From Dugong dugon (lineage: Eukaryota; Chordata; Mammalia; Sirenia; Dugongidae), in the NCBI GenBank assembly GCA_030035585.1, contig CM057476.1, positions 16,724,501 through 16,788,500 of the forward strand: 64,000 nucleotides of DNA. Direction: 5' to 3'. The notes under the pieces are model-generated. The model was given only the letters and a program-made list of their open reading frames with translations, ran no database searches and was not told where the DNA came from. This document shows, piece after piece, positions 1 to 10,261 of this stretch (the first letter of the stretch is position 1; the number at the start of each line of letters is the position of its first letter). Both the position numbers and the translations under genes were made by a program.

Positions 1-267
1 ACCTCACCAGAGCTGCACCTTACTATACCACCTGTTTAGGGGGACCTCTTGGAAATTTGTCTGGACCTTATCTTCCCAAATCTCCTATGAAAATGAGAAC
101 AAAGTCAGCAAGAACGCCTGGAAAAGCACTTTTCTTCCCTTTGCTAGAAAATGCAGCACAGCCAGATCAAACAGCCTGGAGACATATCAAGAATGATGCT
201 TCAGCAGGTTCCCTTAGGTTGCTTTTGAGGCAGGCAGATGAGGGTGAGGAAATTCTGACTGACTTGG
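1..267. other. Unassigned sequence
   Basis: No repeat family or exon recognised. A 73-codon open frame at 57-278 (+) has no recognisable motif and is probably chance. Confidence 0.4.
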
Positions 268-768
268 TACCTCTTTAAGGTGTTAAAACAGCAAAGATGT
301 CACTTTGAGGACTAAGGTGCATTTTCAATCGCTTCATATGCACGTGAAAGCTGGACAATGAATAAGGAAGACCAAATAAGGATTGATGACTTTGAATTAT
401 GGTGTTGGTGGAGAATACTGAATATACCGTGGACTGCCAGAAGAACAAACAAATCTGTCTTGGAAGAAGTACCGCCAGAACGCTCCTTAGAAGCAAGGAT
501 GGCGCGTCTAAGATTTCATCTTACATACTTTGGACGTGTTATCAGCAGGGACCACTCCCTGGAGAAGGCCATCATGCTTTGTAAAGTAGAGGGTCAGTGA
601 AAAAGAGGAAGACCCTCAATGAGATGGACTGACAGTGTCTCCAACAATGGGCTCAAACATAGCAATGACTGTGAGGATGGTGTACGATCGGGCAGTGTTT
701 TCGTTCTACTGTACACAGGGTCACTATGAGTTGGAAACAACCCAACGGCACCAAACAACAACAACAAC
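268..768 (+). mobile_element. RTE (BovB-like) LINE, 3' end fragment
   Basis: It encodes the C-terminal tail of the RTE polyprotein in broken frames: an ESWTMNKEDQ-like stretch, then a WTARR-like stretch, then SLEKAIML. It closes with the family 3' end (GGTCACTATGAGTTGGAA) and a CAACAACAAC tail. The same segment recurs at 6325-6861 and 21850-22362. 5'-truncated, as is usual for LINEs. Confidence 0.9.
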
Positions 769-1308
769 TTGATGCCTGCTTGGTCAGGCCCGTGGGTCTT
801 GTTTAAAGAAGGGCACAGCCTGGCCCTTCAGCACATTTGACTGTGTGTTTAACTGTAGGGATTATTCTGGATCGGACTAACTCCAAACAAGAGTTTCCAG
901 GCAGAATGAGACACAAAGTTAAAGAAAACAAGTAGAACATTGTTTTGCAAGATGTTTTTTAAATCAGTAAAGATAATGCAAAGCCCAGAATATAAATCAG
1001 ATCCCAACTGGTTAAAGCAGAAATCTGAGTCTCTATCCCTGTCCTGAGAGAGCCCAAAACGCCATGTTAGCAGAAAAGCAAGCCCTTAGAGATCTTCTGA
1101 ACCTCTCCTGGAGGTCTACTATTGCCCCAGCACAAGGACTAGGGGAAGGGGGCGGTTTATGTTTAGGGCTCTTTGCACAATGACAAGGGGCACTATTCAC
1201 AATGTTTGCTCCATAGACAATAGTGCCCCTTGGAGCACAGATTGCAGAATACAGTGTGAATGCCACCCCACCCCACCCCAGGACTGTGCAATGGATTAAC
1301 CCTTTATT
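769..1308. other. Unassigned sequence with a 14-bp perfect inverted repeat
   Basis: No repeat family recognised. The arms 1184-1197 and 1219-1232 are perfectly complementary around a 21-nt loop. A short pyrimidine/CCCCA run lies at about 1264-1281. Confidence 0.4.
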
Positions 1309-1516
1309 GGTAATTAAAATGGTTAATGCACTGGGCTACTAAAAGAAAGGTTGGTGGTTCCAGTCCACTTAGAAGTGCCTTGAAAGAAAGGCCTGGTAAT
1401 CTGCTTCTGAAAAATCAGCCAGTGAAAACCCTAAGGAACACAGTTCTACTCTGACACACATGGGGTTGTCACGAGTCGGAGTCGACGCCAAGGCATCTGG
1501 TTTGGTTGGTTATTGG
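1309..1516 (+). repeat. AfroSINE type B
   Basis: Diverged copy of the form with AAAGGCCTGG in the middle and GACACACATGGGGT near the 3' end, closing with a GAGTCGGAGTCGAC-like tail. The tRNA-like 5' part is degraded. Confidence 0.85.
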
Positions 1517-1828
1517 TAGTTATGTAAAGATAAAAATAAGAACTTAAAGAGATCTCAGGACAAAGAGAGAATGATTTGCAACCCAAACTACTGATTAGAG
1601 TATGGTAGACCACAAACTATCTAAGGCCATAAAAAGCATGCGTGAGCACACATGTGTGTTTGGACTCATTTACATGTTACCTGTGTGGCCCCTGTAGTTC
1701 TTTCAGTTTGTATGCTTTGGAAGTAAACAGGAAGTGACCACATGAAAAGGACTGGGGGGAGATATGCCAGGCAGAGGAAACAATCTGCACACTATCAGTC
1801 AGGAAAGGACATAGACAGTTGGGTGATT
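1517..1828. other. Unassigned sequence
   Basis: No family or exon recognised; contains a purine-rich run around 1741-1780. Confidence 0.35.
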
Positions 1829-1900
1829 ATAAACACCTGTTACTAAGTACCTGCTCTGTGCCAGGCACTGGGTGAGGACTGCAGGTAAAAGTCATCTCAA
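1829..1900 (-). repeat. MIR-like fragment
   Basis: The phrase TACCTGCTCTGTGCCAGGCA is the reverse-oriented end of a MIR or related old mammalian SINE. Short and diverged. Confidence 0.5.
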
Positions 1901-2663
1901 ATGGGAGGCGAAGATGAGAGAGAGCTTAATCCTGGGCTCAGACAGTTATGGAAATAGCTTTCACCCTGACATGGTTCAGCAGCTGCTGGGTGAATGGGAG
2001 AAAGCTGGCCTGTGGCCTGGGCAGAGGTTTTGCATCTTCTGGGGCCCCTCGAAGTGCACAACAAGAAGGACAAGGAGTGGCAGATAGCCACTCCACATAC
2101 AGGAGGCCATCAGAAGCCTTCTTCCCATGGTGACAGGCAAGACTCAAGTTGTAAATTCAGGAGGGAAGCCTTTGACCACCCCCACACCCTTACCCCCTTA
2201 CACCCCTCTGGTTTCACCCTGTACTGACAGCGTAGTGAAAAAGCCATTGAGAATTCCTCCAAAGTCCCAGGTCTCCAGCAAATAGTCCCCACGATCAATC
2301 AAACAGAAGAACGTGACTCAAACCATCTCATGCTGGAGGTCTTGCATCCTATTCCATTGTCTCTTGTCTAACAGAAATTATAAACGAGGAGTGCTTTGGA
2401 GATGGTTGGTGTGCTCTAGAAAAAGCCTCACTCCTTGCTAATGCATTTTTTATGACTACACTGGTAGGTCCATGAAGAACAATCCCTCCCATTCCATTTA
2501 GCCATTAAGCGTAATAGGTAATAATGGGAACTGCAGGGTGTGGTTTGCATTCTTTAAAAAAAAAAAAAAAAAAACACTCTAGTTTTTCTCAGAACTAAAA
2601 ACTGACTGCTGAATTGCCTCCAAGTGCTGTGACTGTGTTTTTATCCTGCGCGCTGACATGTGC
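1901..2663. other. Unassigned sequence
   Basis: Several overlapping short open frames lie between 1872 and 2300, but none has conserved-looking codon structure with matching splice sites. There is a run of about 18 A at 2556-2573. Confidence 0.35.
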
Positions 2664-2903
2664 TAGGACAGTGCAAAGCTTAAGAGCGTGGCTCCTGGAT
2701 TCAGACAGACCAGAGTACAAATCCTGGCTTTGCTACCTTCTGATTGGGTGACTTTAGGCAAGTGGCTTATAGTCTGTGAGCCTCAGCTTCCTCATCTTTG
2801 AAATTATAGTACCTGCTTCATAGGGCTATTGTAGGGACTAAGTAACACACGTACGGTATTATGGCTTTGCCTGATACACAGAAGTACTCAGTAAGTAATG
2901 GCC
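2664..2903 (+). repeat. MIR
   Basis: Full MIR signature: a 'gattcagacagacc' head, a 'gggtgactttaggcaagt' core, 'cctcagcttcctcatctt', and the tail 'agtactcagtaagtaatggc'. Confidence 0.9.
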
Positions 2904-3967
2904 ATCATTACGATGGGCTTCCGAGCCTAAGTCCTCCCCAGAGCTTTTGCCCTCAAAAGTGTTTAGATTATACTACATCCTCTCCAAGTTGTAATTTGCT
3001 TCTAAATGTGATGGGGTAAGTAGACAAGGAAAGGGTGGGGAGGTAAGGGGAGCAGGAAGAGGCACGTTAGACTCCTTAACAAGGCAGGCTTGCCAATAGT
3101 CCTTTTCCAATGAGGTTCAGAACTCCTAATAGCAGTTGCCTAGAAACCAGAGCTGTGGTGGGCTTCCTCTGCCTTCCAGTAATCACCCTAATTGGGATGC
3201 ACATAGAACTGTTTGTTGATACTTGGCAGGTTTTTATTCTTCTTCTTCAAGAAGAGATGCTTGGCACTTACATGAATGCTGACTCATATTAATTAAAGAG
3301 TAGCCCTTGGCTATCTTTTAGCCATATAGAAGCCAGCAGGGATTGCAGTGCAGATCAACAGCCTCCAACAAAATGGTCAGTTTAGGTTGCCTGTCACTAT
3401 TTTTGCATTTCAAGATGTTTGCATGGTCTAGGGTGACTTGTGAGGGCAGGATGCTAAGTGTACAAGGGTCTATGCATGTGTGTGTGTGTGTGTGTGTGTG
3501 TCAACAGTGACGTCACAAAATCTTGCAAAGTCAATGACACTCTACCATCAGTTAAAGCACAACGTGCATACTGTGTAACATGCTATTAAAGGCTGGTTCT
3601 GGGCTCCCTTTAGGGATGTCAACACCCCTAGTAGTCATTTGGCATAAGGTAGGCCAAAGACTGCATTAGGAGCTAAAGAAATAACTTTCCTGAGAAGCAC
3701 AGGGGGAGCCTGTTTCATCTGATCACTTCTTCCAGAACACAGCTATACTCTAGTTCCCAGTTGGAAAAAAATGTATTTCAGAGGCATCCATTTATCTCTA
3801 TCCTGTTTGGATTATTCAGCTTCTGCTCAGATGACTATAGACACCTGCTCCATCCAAACAGAATGTGAACGCACAGCACAAATGTAAGGTGGTGTCATCA
3901 TTACATGCCAAAAATAGGCATGAATTTAATTAGGATTTTTAATTCAAGGATTTTAAATGGTTTAGTT
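2904..3967. other. Unassigned sequence with a TG microsatellite
   Basis: A (TG)n run of about 25 bp is at 3477-3501. The rest shows no repeat family or exon I recognise. Confidence 0.4.
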
Positions 3968-4830
3968 ATTCATCCAATAAATACTGTCGAGTTCTTCCCA
4001 TATGCTAGTCACTGCACCAAGTTCCAGGGACACAGACAAGATTTAGAGCTTCCCCACACCCTCAAGGAGCTCAGTCTAGTGGTGAGGGTGGGAGGAGGGC
4101 ATGCATGGAGAGACAAGTAAATCAGTAGTTTCGGGTAACACAGAGCAGGACTGCTTAACCCAGCTAGGGAAAAGCAGAAGGATTTCCAGGGGGTGCGGGG
4201 GAGAGGAGCACACCTGAGCAGGTTCTAAAGGATGAGAAGTTAGCCAGGTAATGAAGAGGGAAATAGTACTCCAGGTTCTGGGATGAGGCAGAGCATGGTT
4301 GTGTAGCAGAATGTTTGGTATTGCTAGAGCATCAAGTGGCAAGAAAGAGGCTAGGGAGGTGGAGAGCCCTGTGAGCTGAGCTGCAGAGCCTGGAGATAAT
4401 GTGCAATATAGGAGAGGATCGGAGGAGAAAAAGAAGTCCAAAGCAGGGAAGCCACACAGGAGGGTGTGGCAGGCATCCAGGGAGAGACGAGGGCAGCCTG
4501 ATTTAGGACTTGGTAGCTGGGATGGAAAACATTTGTTACTTAGCTCTATAGGGGGAGAGCCCTTCTGAGCCAGCCAAGACAGCAGGGAAGGAGGGAAGCT
4601 ATTGGAAGGCTTAAAACAGCGAGTGATGCAGTTGGTTTCACATTTAGGAAGATGACTTTGGTGGCAGAAATGGAGGAAACCAAAACAGCAGGGGAGCAGA
4701 GCTAAGAGGTAAAAAAGTTTTGGTGATTCCATTGCCAAGATTTTTGAACTCCACGTCCAGCTGAACACGTCATATTTTTCTATTACTTGAGTGATGCCTA
4801 CGGTGGCAGGCAAGTTTAGAAGAATCCAGA
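3968..4830 (+). repeat. Old mammalian interspersed repeat (same family as 9505-11130)
   Basis: Begins 'attcatccaataaatact...' and proceeds through 'caaggagctcagtctagtgg', 'gcttaaaacagcgagtgatg' and 'ggaagatgactttggtgg'. The order of phrases matches the copy at 9.5-11.1 kb. I do not assign a family name. A 245-codon antisense frame (4076-4813) lies wholly in the repeat and is treated as chance. Confidence 0.65.
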
Positions 4831-4834
4831 GAGC

Positions 4835-4923
4835 TGCATTATTGTCCTAGGTCTGCTTCTAATTTGTCATGTGACACCTCTCCTCTTTGGTTCTCAGTTT
4901 CCTCATCTGCAAAATCAGGGCTT
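4835..4923 (+). repeat. MIR fragment
   Basis: Contains 'ggttctcagtttcctcatct' and 'gcaaaatcagggc', the MIR core. It is interrupted by the mini-SINE at 4940-5008, and its likely end resumes after 5024. Confidence 0.65.
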
Positions 4924-4939
4924 GGTGTTTTCCCCAAGG

Positions 4940-5008
4940 AGCCCTGGTGGCACAGTGGTTAAGCCCCTGTAGGAGCTTTTGAGTTTTTTTTTTTTTTTTT
5001 TTTTTTGG
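4940..5008 (+). repeat. Internally deleted AfroSINE with perfect target duplication
   Basis: Only the tRNA-like head (AGCCCTGGTGGCACAGTGG, TTAAG) remains, joined to a run of about 23 T. It is flanked by a perfect 16-bp direct repeat (4924-4939 and 5009-5024, GGTGTTTTCCCCAAGG). Confidence 0.9.
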
Positions 5009-5149
5009 GTGTTTTCCCCAAGGGCCCTTTCAGCTCCAAAACGCTCCTTCTAGCTTCTGACTCAGCTCAGAACAATGATTCCCTATTTCCTTCCACGAAC
5101 ATCAGGAATAGGGGGCTTAGATATCCAAATGCCAACTAAAGTTCAAAAT

Positions 5150-5240
5150 TTTTTGAAGGCAAGGGTCAAATCTTTTTTAAATTTGCATCTTTCTGCAGCC
5201 TAACACATCACCTTGCGCATAGTGGGTGTCCAACAAAGAT
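5150..5240 (+). repeat. L2 3'-end fragment
   Basis: 'gaaggcaagggtcaaatc' followed by 'agtgggtgtccaacaaa' is the L2 tail pattern. Confidence 0.6.
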
Positions 5241-5345
5241 ATCAGGAAGACAGGAATTATATGAATTACACTCACAATTAGGCAGAGTGCATGGGAATAG
5301 GACTGGCAAGCAGTAAACAGACTTAGGTTAGATAAATACTTAAAA

Positions 5346-5555
5346 CCAAAATACAAACCTATTGCCGTCGAGTCGATTCTGACTCATAGCGACCCTACAG
5401 GACAGAGTAGAACTGCCTCATAGAGTTTCCAAGGCTGTAATCCTTACAGAAGCATATTGCCGCATCTTTCTCCTGCAGAGCGGCTAGTGAGTTTGAACCA
5501 CCAATCTTTGGGTTAGCAGCTGAGCGTTTAACCACTGCGCCACCAGGGCACATTT
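5346..5555 (-). repeat. AfroSINE type A
   Basis: Reverse-oriented: 'gtcgagtcgattctgactca' at the left, 'ccactgcgccaccagggc' at the right. It contains the CAGAAGCATATTGCC middle variant. Flanked by ATAAATACT(T)AAAA at 5333-5345 and 5556-5567. Confidence 0.92.
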
Positions 5556-5567
5556 ATAAATACTAAA

Positions 5568-5730
5568 ACCCCAAAAGCAAACCCACTGCCACTGAGTCGA
5601 TTCTGATTCATAATGACCTACAGGACAGAGCAGAAATGCCCCATAGTGTTTCCAAGGAGTGGCTGGTGGGTTCAAACTGCCAACCTTTTAGTAAGCAGCT
5701 GAGCTCTTAAACACTGCACCACCAAGGCTC
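5568..5730 (-). repeat. AfroSINE type A, second of a tandem pair
   Basis: Same orientation as the preceding copy and directly behind it. Followed by AATAAACACT (5730-5739), a third version of the same target. Confidence 0.92.
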
Positions 5731-5944
5731 CAATAAACACTTATTGACAGTAAATTTGTGAATCATGATGCTGCCTGAGGACATTGGTCCCTAATTCTAG
5801 AAATGGATGAGAATAGAACTGACCTTCAACAGAAGATCAAATAATCAACATAATCCTGTTGTTTATCTTTACAGAAACAACTAGCCATTTTCTTAAATTG
5901 GTAATCAAAAAAATATATATATTAGGTCTCCACTTTATGCCAAA

Positions 5945-6141
5945 GAGAGTCCCTGGATGGTGTAAATGGGTAATGCGCTGGCTGCTAACCAAAAGGTTGG
6001 AGGTTCAAGCTTACCCAGAGGTGACTCAGAAGAAAGGCTTGGTGATCTGCTTCCAAAACAATCAGCCATTGAAAACCCTGTGGAACACAGTTCTACTTTG
6101 ACACACATGAGGTCACCATGAGTTGGAATAGGCAACTGGCT
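5945..6141 (+). repeat. AfroSINE type B
   Basis: Starts GAGTCCCTGGATGGTG and closes 'gaataggcaactggc'. Flanked by an imperfect target repeat (TTATGCCAAAGA at 5934-5944; TATATGCCAAAGG near 6144-6156). Confidence 0.92.
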
Positions 6142-6324
6142 CTTATATGCCAAAGGGTGAGGGCGAGTAGAAGTGATGAGTATAATATGATGTCTGCCTT
6201 CAAATAATATAATTTCTAGAGATGACTTTAGCAAAAACTGTAAGGCTGCTTTGCATAGAGATATAGCTTTTTTGCATCTTTATTCCACTCATCACCTACT
6301 CATCTGTGTGTATCTATGTACTTA

Positions 6325-6861
6325 TTGCATTGGGCAAATCTGCTGCAAAAGACCTCTTTTAAGTGTTAAAAAGCAAAGATGTCACCTTGAGGGCTAAGGT
6401 GCGCCTGACCCAAGCCATGGTATTTTCAGTTGCCTCATATGCATGCAAAAGCTGGACAATGGATAAGGAAGACCAAAAAACAACTGATGCTTTCGAATTA
6501 TGGTGCTGGTGAAGAATACTGAATATACCATGGACTGCCAGAAGAACAAACAAATCTGTCCTGGAGGAAGTACAGCCAGAGTGCTCCTTAGAAGCGAGGA
6601 TGGCAAGACTTCATTTCATGCACTTTGGACATGTTATCAGGAGAGACCAGTCCCTGGAGAAGGACATCATGCTTGGTAAAGTAGAGGGTCAGCAAAAAAG
6701 AGGAAGACCCTCCACGACATGGACTGACACAGTGGCTTCAACAATGAGCTCAAGGATAGCAACAATTTTAATTATGGCGCAGGACCGGGCAATGTTTCAT
6801 TCTGTTGAACGCAGGGTCGCTGTGAGTAGGAATCAACTTGACAGCACCTAACAACAACAGT
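6325..6861 (+). mobile_element. RTE (BovB-like) LINE, 3' end fragment
   Basis: Covers the last part of the RTE ORF (SCTMDK, WTARRTNKSVLEEVQPE-like residues, HFGHVIRRDQSLEKDIMLGK, read over broken frames) and the 3' end with ACAACAACAG. The frame at 6600-6851 is the longest surviving piece. Confidence 0.92.
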
Positions 6862-6880
6862 TTAACCTAAATTCTAAGGC

Positions 6881-7078
6881 GCCTTGGTGGTGCAATGGTT
6901 AAGCGCTCAGCTGCTAACTGAAAGGTTCGTGGTTAGAACCCACCAGTGGCTCTGAGGGAGAAAAGACCTGGCGGCCTGCTCCCATAAAGATTACAGCCTA
7001 GGAAACCCCATGGGGCAGTTCTAACCTTTCCTATAGGGTAGCTATGAGTCAGAATCAACTCAACAGCACACAACAAGA
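6881..7078 (+). repeat. AfroSINE type A
   Basis: 'cttggtggtgcaatggttaa' head, 'gattacagcctaggaaaccc' middle, and a 3' end (GCTATGAGTCAGAATCAAC) shared with the RTE elements. Ends CACACAACAAGAA. Confidence 0.92.
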
Positions 7079-7640
7079 AGTTGGATTACAATTTACTCTG
7101 CTGTTGTAAACAGCATCTCCTTCTAAAACATCTTCCAGGCTATGATGTGGGTTCTTTAGATTCTTCTTTCTCCCTTTTCCTCCTCCTTCTCCTTCATCTT
7201 CTCTAGGGAAAGTCTGAGACAGAGATTAAGCAAAGGAAAAACTGAGAAAAAAAAACCACTTAAAGTAATTAGAAGGTTTCTGTGTGTAATTTCTTATCCA
7301 GCAGAGAAGAGGTTAATTCTCTGGCCCTTTAGCTTAATAAATTTTATTACTTACATGATAACCAAGCATTTATCCTACCACCACTACGTGCAGCAAACGC
7401 ACAGACCTTTAAGAATTACTGCATAATGCAATTTACTAAATCCCAAAATAATTGTGGTCTAATTAGACTGCCATGTCACCACCCTCAGAGAAGAGAACCT
7501 CCTAAGCTCACCACTTGAAACAAGTGCCACCTCCCAGAAGCCTGTGAGGCTTACAGCCAAGCCACCCTCCTGCCTGTGTGCGAAGCACCAAGGGCCTGGG
7601 CTGGAAGAGCTTTAACAGCAGTCATTACATGACTTTGATG
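7079..7640. other. Repeat-poor AT-rich sequence, candidate conserved non-coding DNA
   Basis: No repeat family seen. 7255-7500 is rich in TAAT/ATTA homeodomain-type cores ('gtctaattagactgcc', 'gcataatgcaatttac'), a texture common in conserved enhancers. This is inference from texture only. Confidence 0.3.
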
Positions 7641-7730
7641 ATGATAATAACAACGATTGTTACTGCTTATTAAATACATACAATGTGCTAAGTGCCTCTC
7701 ATAGATTATTTCAAGAATATCCTAGTATGG
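7641..7730 (-). repeat. MIR, left part (split by LTR)
   Basis: 'tgtgctaagtgcctctcata' then 'gattatttcaagaat' is the reverse MIR. It continues at 8131-8280 after the LTR. Confidence 0.75.
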
Positions 7731-8130
7731 TCTTACGGGTTCAATTGTGTCTCTTCCTTCCCCTCTAAAATATGTGTTGGAATCCTAACCCCTACACCTA
7801 TGGATGTAAACCTGCTTGATAGGGTCTTCTTTGTTACGTTACTGAGGCCATATCAGTGTAGGTGTTTCCTAAGCCTAATCACTTCCGAGTTATTAAAAGA
7901 GTAGATGAGATACAGAGGCAGGCACATACTAGGGAAGACAGACGCCATGTGATGATCATCTACAAGCCAAGGAACCATGGAATGCCCAGGCTACCAACAT
8001 GAAGGAAGCCACATGGCGGAGACCCTGATTTGGAATTTTAGCCTCCAGAATTGTGAGAAAATAAATCTCTGTTCTTTAAAGCCACTCACTTGTGGTATTT
8101 CTGTGACTGCAGCACTAGCTAACCTAGCCA
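7731..8130 (+). mobile_element. Solo LTR, ERVL-MaLR (MLT1-like) fossil
   Basis: The 5' part 'gttcaattgtgtctcttcc' and the 3' part 'aataaatctctgttctttaa' followed by 'gtggtatttctgtgactgc' match the MaLR LTR plan. It splits a MIR and is flanked by 5-bp near-repeats (TATGG at 7726-7730, AATGG at 8131-8135). No internal region is present. Old, judging from divergence. Confidence 0.75.
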
Positions 8131-8280
8131 AATGGGTATTAATTTATTCCAATTTTATAGATGAGAGAAGTGCATTTTAAAAAGCTAACACTACTCGCCT
8201 GAGGTCACAGATGTTGAGTGACAAGGAAATGATCAGTTAAAACTAGAACAGACTGATTCCAAAGCCAGTGCATTTTCCTA
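8131..8280 (-). repeat. MIR, right part
   Basis: 'ccaattttatagatgagaga' and 'ctgaggtcacagatgttgag' continue the MIR begun at 7641. Confidence 0.8.
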
Positions 8281-8282
8281 AT

Positions 8283-8500
8283 GCACCACTTGAGAATCAG
8301 GCTACCTGCATTTAAACTCCAGCTCCATTACTTACTAACCCTATGATCAGAAGACTTGACCTCTCTAAGCCTTAGCATCAGTGAAATGGGGATAATGATA
8401 GTACCTCCTTCATAGGGATGTTGTGAGGATTCAATGAGATAATGCACGTAAATTGCTTAGCTCAGTGCCTAGCACAAGGTAAGCACTCAAATTATTACAA
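8283..8500 (+). repeat. MIR
   Basis: 'tttaaactccagctccatta', 'agacttgacctctctaagcc', 'ttgtgaggattcaatgagat' and 'agcactcaaattatt' give the full MIR order. Confidence 0.88.
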
Positions 8501-8729
8501 GGTACCCCTCCAATTGCCCTAGAGAAGGACCATTTCTCTCCAACTTCAGCCCCTCCCCTGCTCTCTAGCCCTATTCTTTATAGGCTCAGACCTTCCTATT
8601 ATCTATCGTCCAGTTGCCAAAGGCATCCTCCTGGCAGAGTTTCATGCTTCTCAGGTTATTTGCCTTTTTCCCATTACCCAAACTAACCTCTCCCAATACC
8701 TTTCCCTAGTCCATAAGCAGTAACAAGTG
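8501..8729. other. Unassigned sequence
   Basis: Pyrimidine-rich; could include a decayed L2 piece, but no safe match. Confidence 0.3.
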
Positions 8730-8739
8730 ATTTAGCCAA

Positions 8740-8906
8740 AATCAAAAAACCAGATTTGCTGCCACAGAGTCGATTCTGACTCATAGCGACCCTATAGGCC
8801 AGAGTAAAACTGCCCCATAGGGTTTCCAATAAGTGGCTGGTAGATTTGAACTGCTAACCTTTTGGTTAGCAGTCGAGCTCTTAACCACTATGCCACCAGG
8901 GTTTCA
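8740..8906 (-). repeat. AfroSINE type A
   Basis: Reverse-oriented copy, 'gagtcgattctgactcatag' to 'atgccaccagggtttc', with a perfect 10-bp target duplication ATTTAGCCAA (8730-8739 and 8907-8916). Confidence 0.95.
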
Positions 8907-8916
8907 ATTTAGCCAA

Positions 8917-9294
8917 GGACGGTGCCATTTTAAATGTGAGATCCATAAGCGTTTTGGATGAGGAAAGAAAACGAGAGAGGCTTACCTCCCTCTCACATGA
9001 AAAGAGGAAGGTGGCCATTCAGGACTGGTATGGCAGCTTCCTGGCCACTGGGACCCAGGTTCCTTCTATCATCTGCTCTAATATCTTTAGTATTTGCTTT
9101 CATCTGCAATGTTTCCTCATGGTCACAAATGGCTGCTGGAGCTCCAGCCATTATAGCCAAGTCCCAGGCAGCAAGAAGGGAAGAAGGGCCACAGGGACAT
9201 ATGCCACCCAGCTATGTCAGTTCCCTTCTAAGTTTTTCCAGAAATTCCTTCCAGTGACTTCCACTTGCAGTTCATTGAGCTTTCCTTTACTCAA
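8917..9294. other. Unassigned sequence with a 152-codon open frame
   Basis: An open frame runs 8936-9394 (+) into the 25-bp tandem repeat. It has no recognisable domain, and no splice or homology support is visible. I do not call it a gene. Confidence 0.3.
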
Positions 9295-9369
9295 GGGAAG
9301 CTGGGAAATGTGGTTTTATGGGAAGCTGGGAAATGTGGTTTTATGGGAAGCTGGGAAATGTGGTTTTAT
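9295..9369. repeat. Three perfect copies of a 25-bp unit
   Basis: Units at 9295-9319, 9320-9344 and 9345-9369 are identical (unit starts GGGAAGCTGGGAAATG and ends GGTTTTAT). Perfect identity suggests a recent expansion. Confidence 0.97.
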
Positions 9370-9897
9370 TTGTTGTTTTTTATTTTTTAGCTAGGCATTT
9401 GATGCCCAGGAAATGTGGTCTGTTACTAAGGAAGCAGAGAAAATGGGTATTTGACAGGCAACTGGCACTTTCTGCCATCAGGAGTAAGAGAGAGAGATGG
9501 GAAAGGAAAACCAACAGGTGCTGATCATCTACTCTATACCAGGCACTATTTTCAAGGAGCCAACAGTGTAGAAGGGAGGGCAGACAAATAGACAATTGCT
9601 ATACAGCGTGGTGAGTGCAATGATGAGAAGTACATAGGCACAGGGAACTGAGACTCCACTGAGGAGGCTCTTGACCTAGCCTGGAGTTGGTGGGGAAGGC
9701 AGGTAGGAGTATCGAATAGCCAACAGTTGACAGTTTTTCCCAGACCTTTAAGGACAAAAGCCATGTGAAAAAGGGGAAGAAGTTACAGCAGGGAGAAGAA
9801 AAAGTATGTGCAATTTTGAGGGATTGAGAGATGCATATGAAGTGACTGGATGAGTGGTTAGAGATAAAGCCCAGATCTTTGAGGCCCTTATTGCTAT

Positions 9898-10104
9898 GGA
9901 GTCCCTGGGTGGTACAAATGGTTGATGCACTTTGTTGTTAAACAAAATTTGGAGGTTCACATCTACCCAGAAGTGGCTTGGAAGAAAGGCCTGGCGATCT
10001 ACCTTTAAAAAATCTGCCATTGAAAATCCTATGGAGCACAGTTTTACTCTGACACACATGGGATCACCATGAGTTGGAGTCAACTCGAAGGCCAACAGGT
10101 TTTA
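9898..10104 (+). repeat. AfroSINE type B
   Basis: 'gagtccctgggtggtacaaa' head, 'gaaaggcctggcgatctacc' middle, 'gagttggagtcaactcgaag' end. TTATTG at both edges may be the target duplication. Confidence 0.92.
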
Positions 10105-10261
10105 TTGTCACGGGTAGGAGGAAGGAGCCTGGACTTTATCCTGAGAACAATGGGAAGCCACTGAAAGATTTGGAGCATTATGATTGGAATGATGAGATTT
10201 GCATTTTAGAAAAAGTCCCATGGCAGCCAGGCAGAGAACGGCGTTGGAAGGAGAAAGACCA

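Noticed and set aside
1872-2298. Cluster of overlapping short frames that looked exon-like
   Set aside because: Frames are open on both strands, and no acceptor/donor pair keeps one frame in phase with exon A.
4076-4813. 245-codon open frame on the minus strand
   Set aside because: It lies entirely in an old interspersed repeat, has no domain I know, low-complexity Ser/Pro/Leu composition, and no splice or start context.
6881-6960. Possible tRNA gene
   Set aside because: The tRNA-like head with A- and B-box-like words belongs to an AfroSINE; no complete cloverleaf and no CCA-adjacent structure.
8936-9394. 152-codon plus-strand frame
   Set aside because: Extended by the 25-bp tandem repeat; no motif; overlapping frame 8958-9257 equally open.
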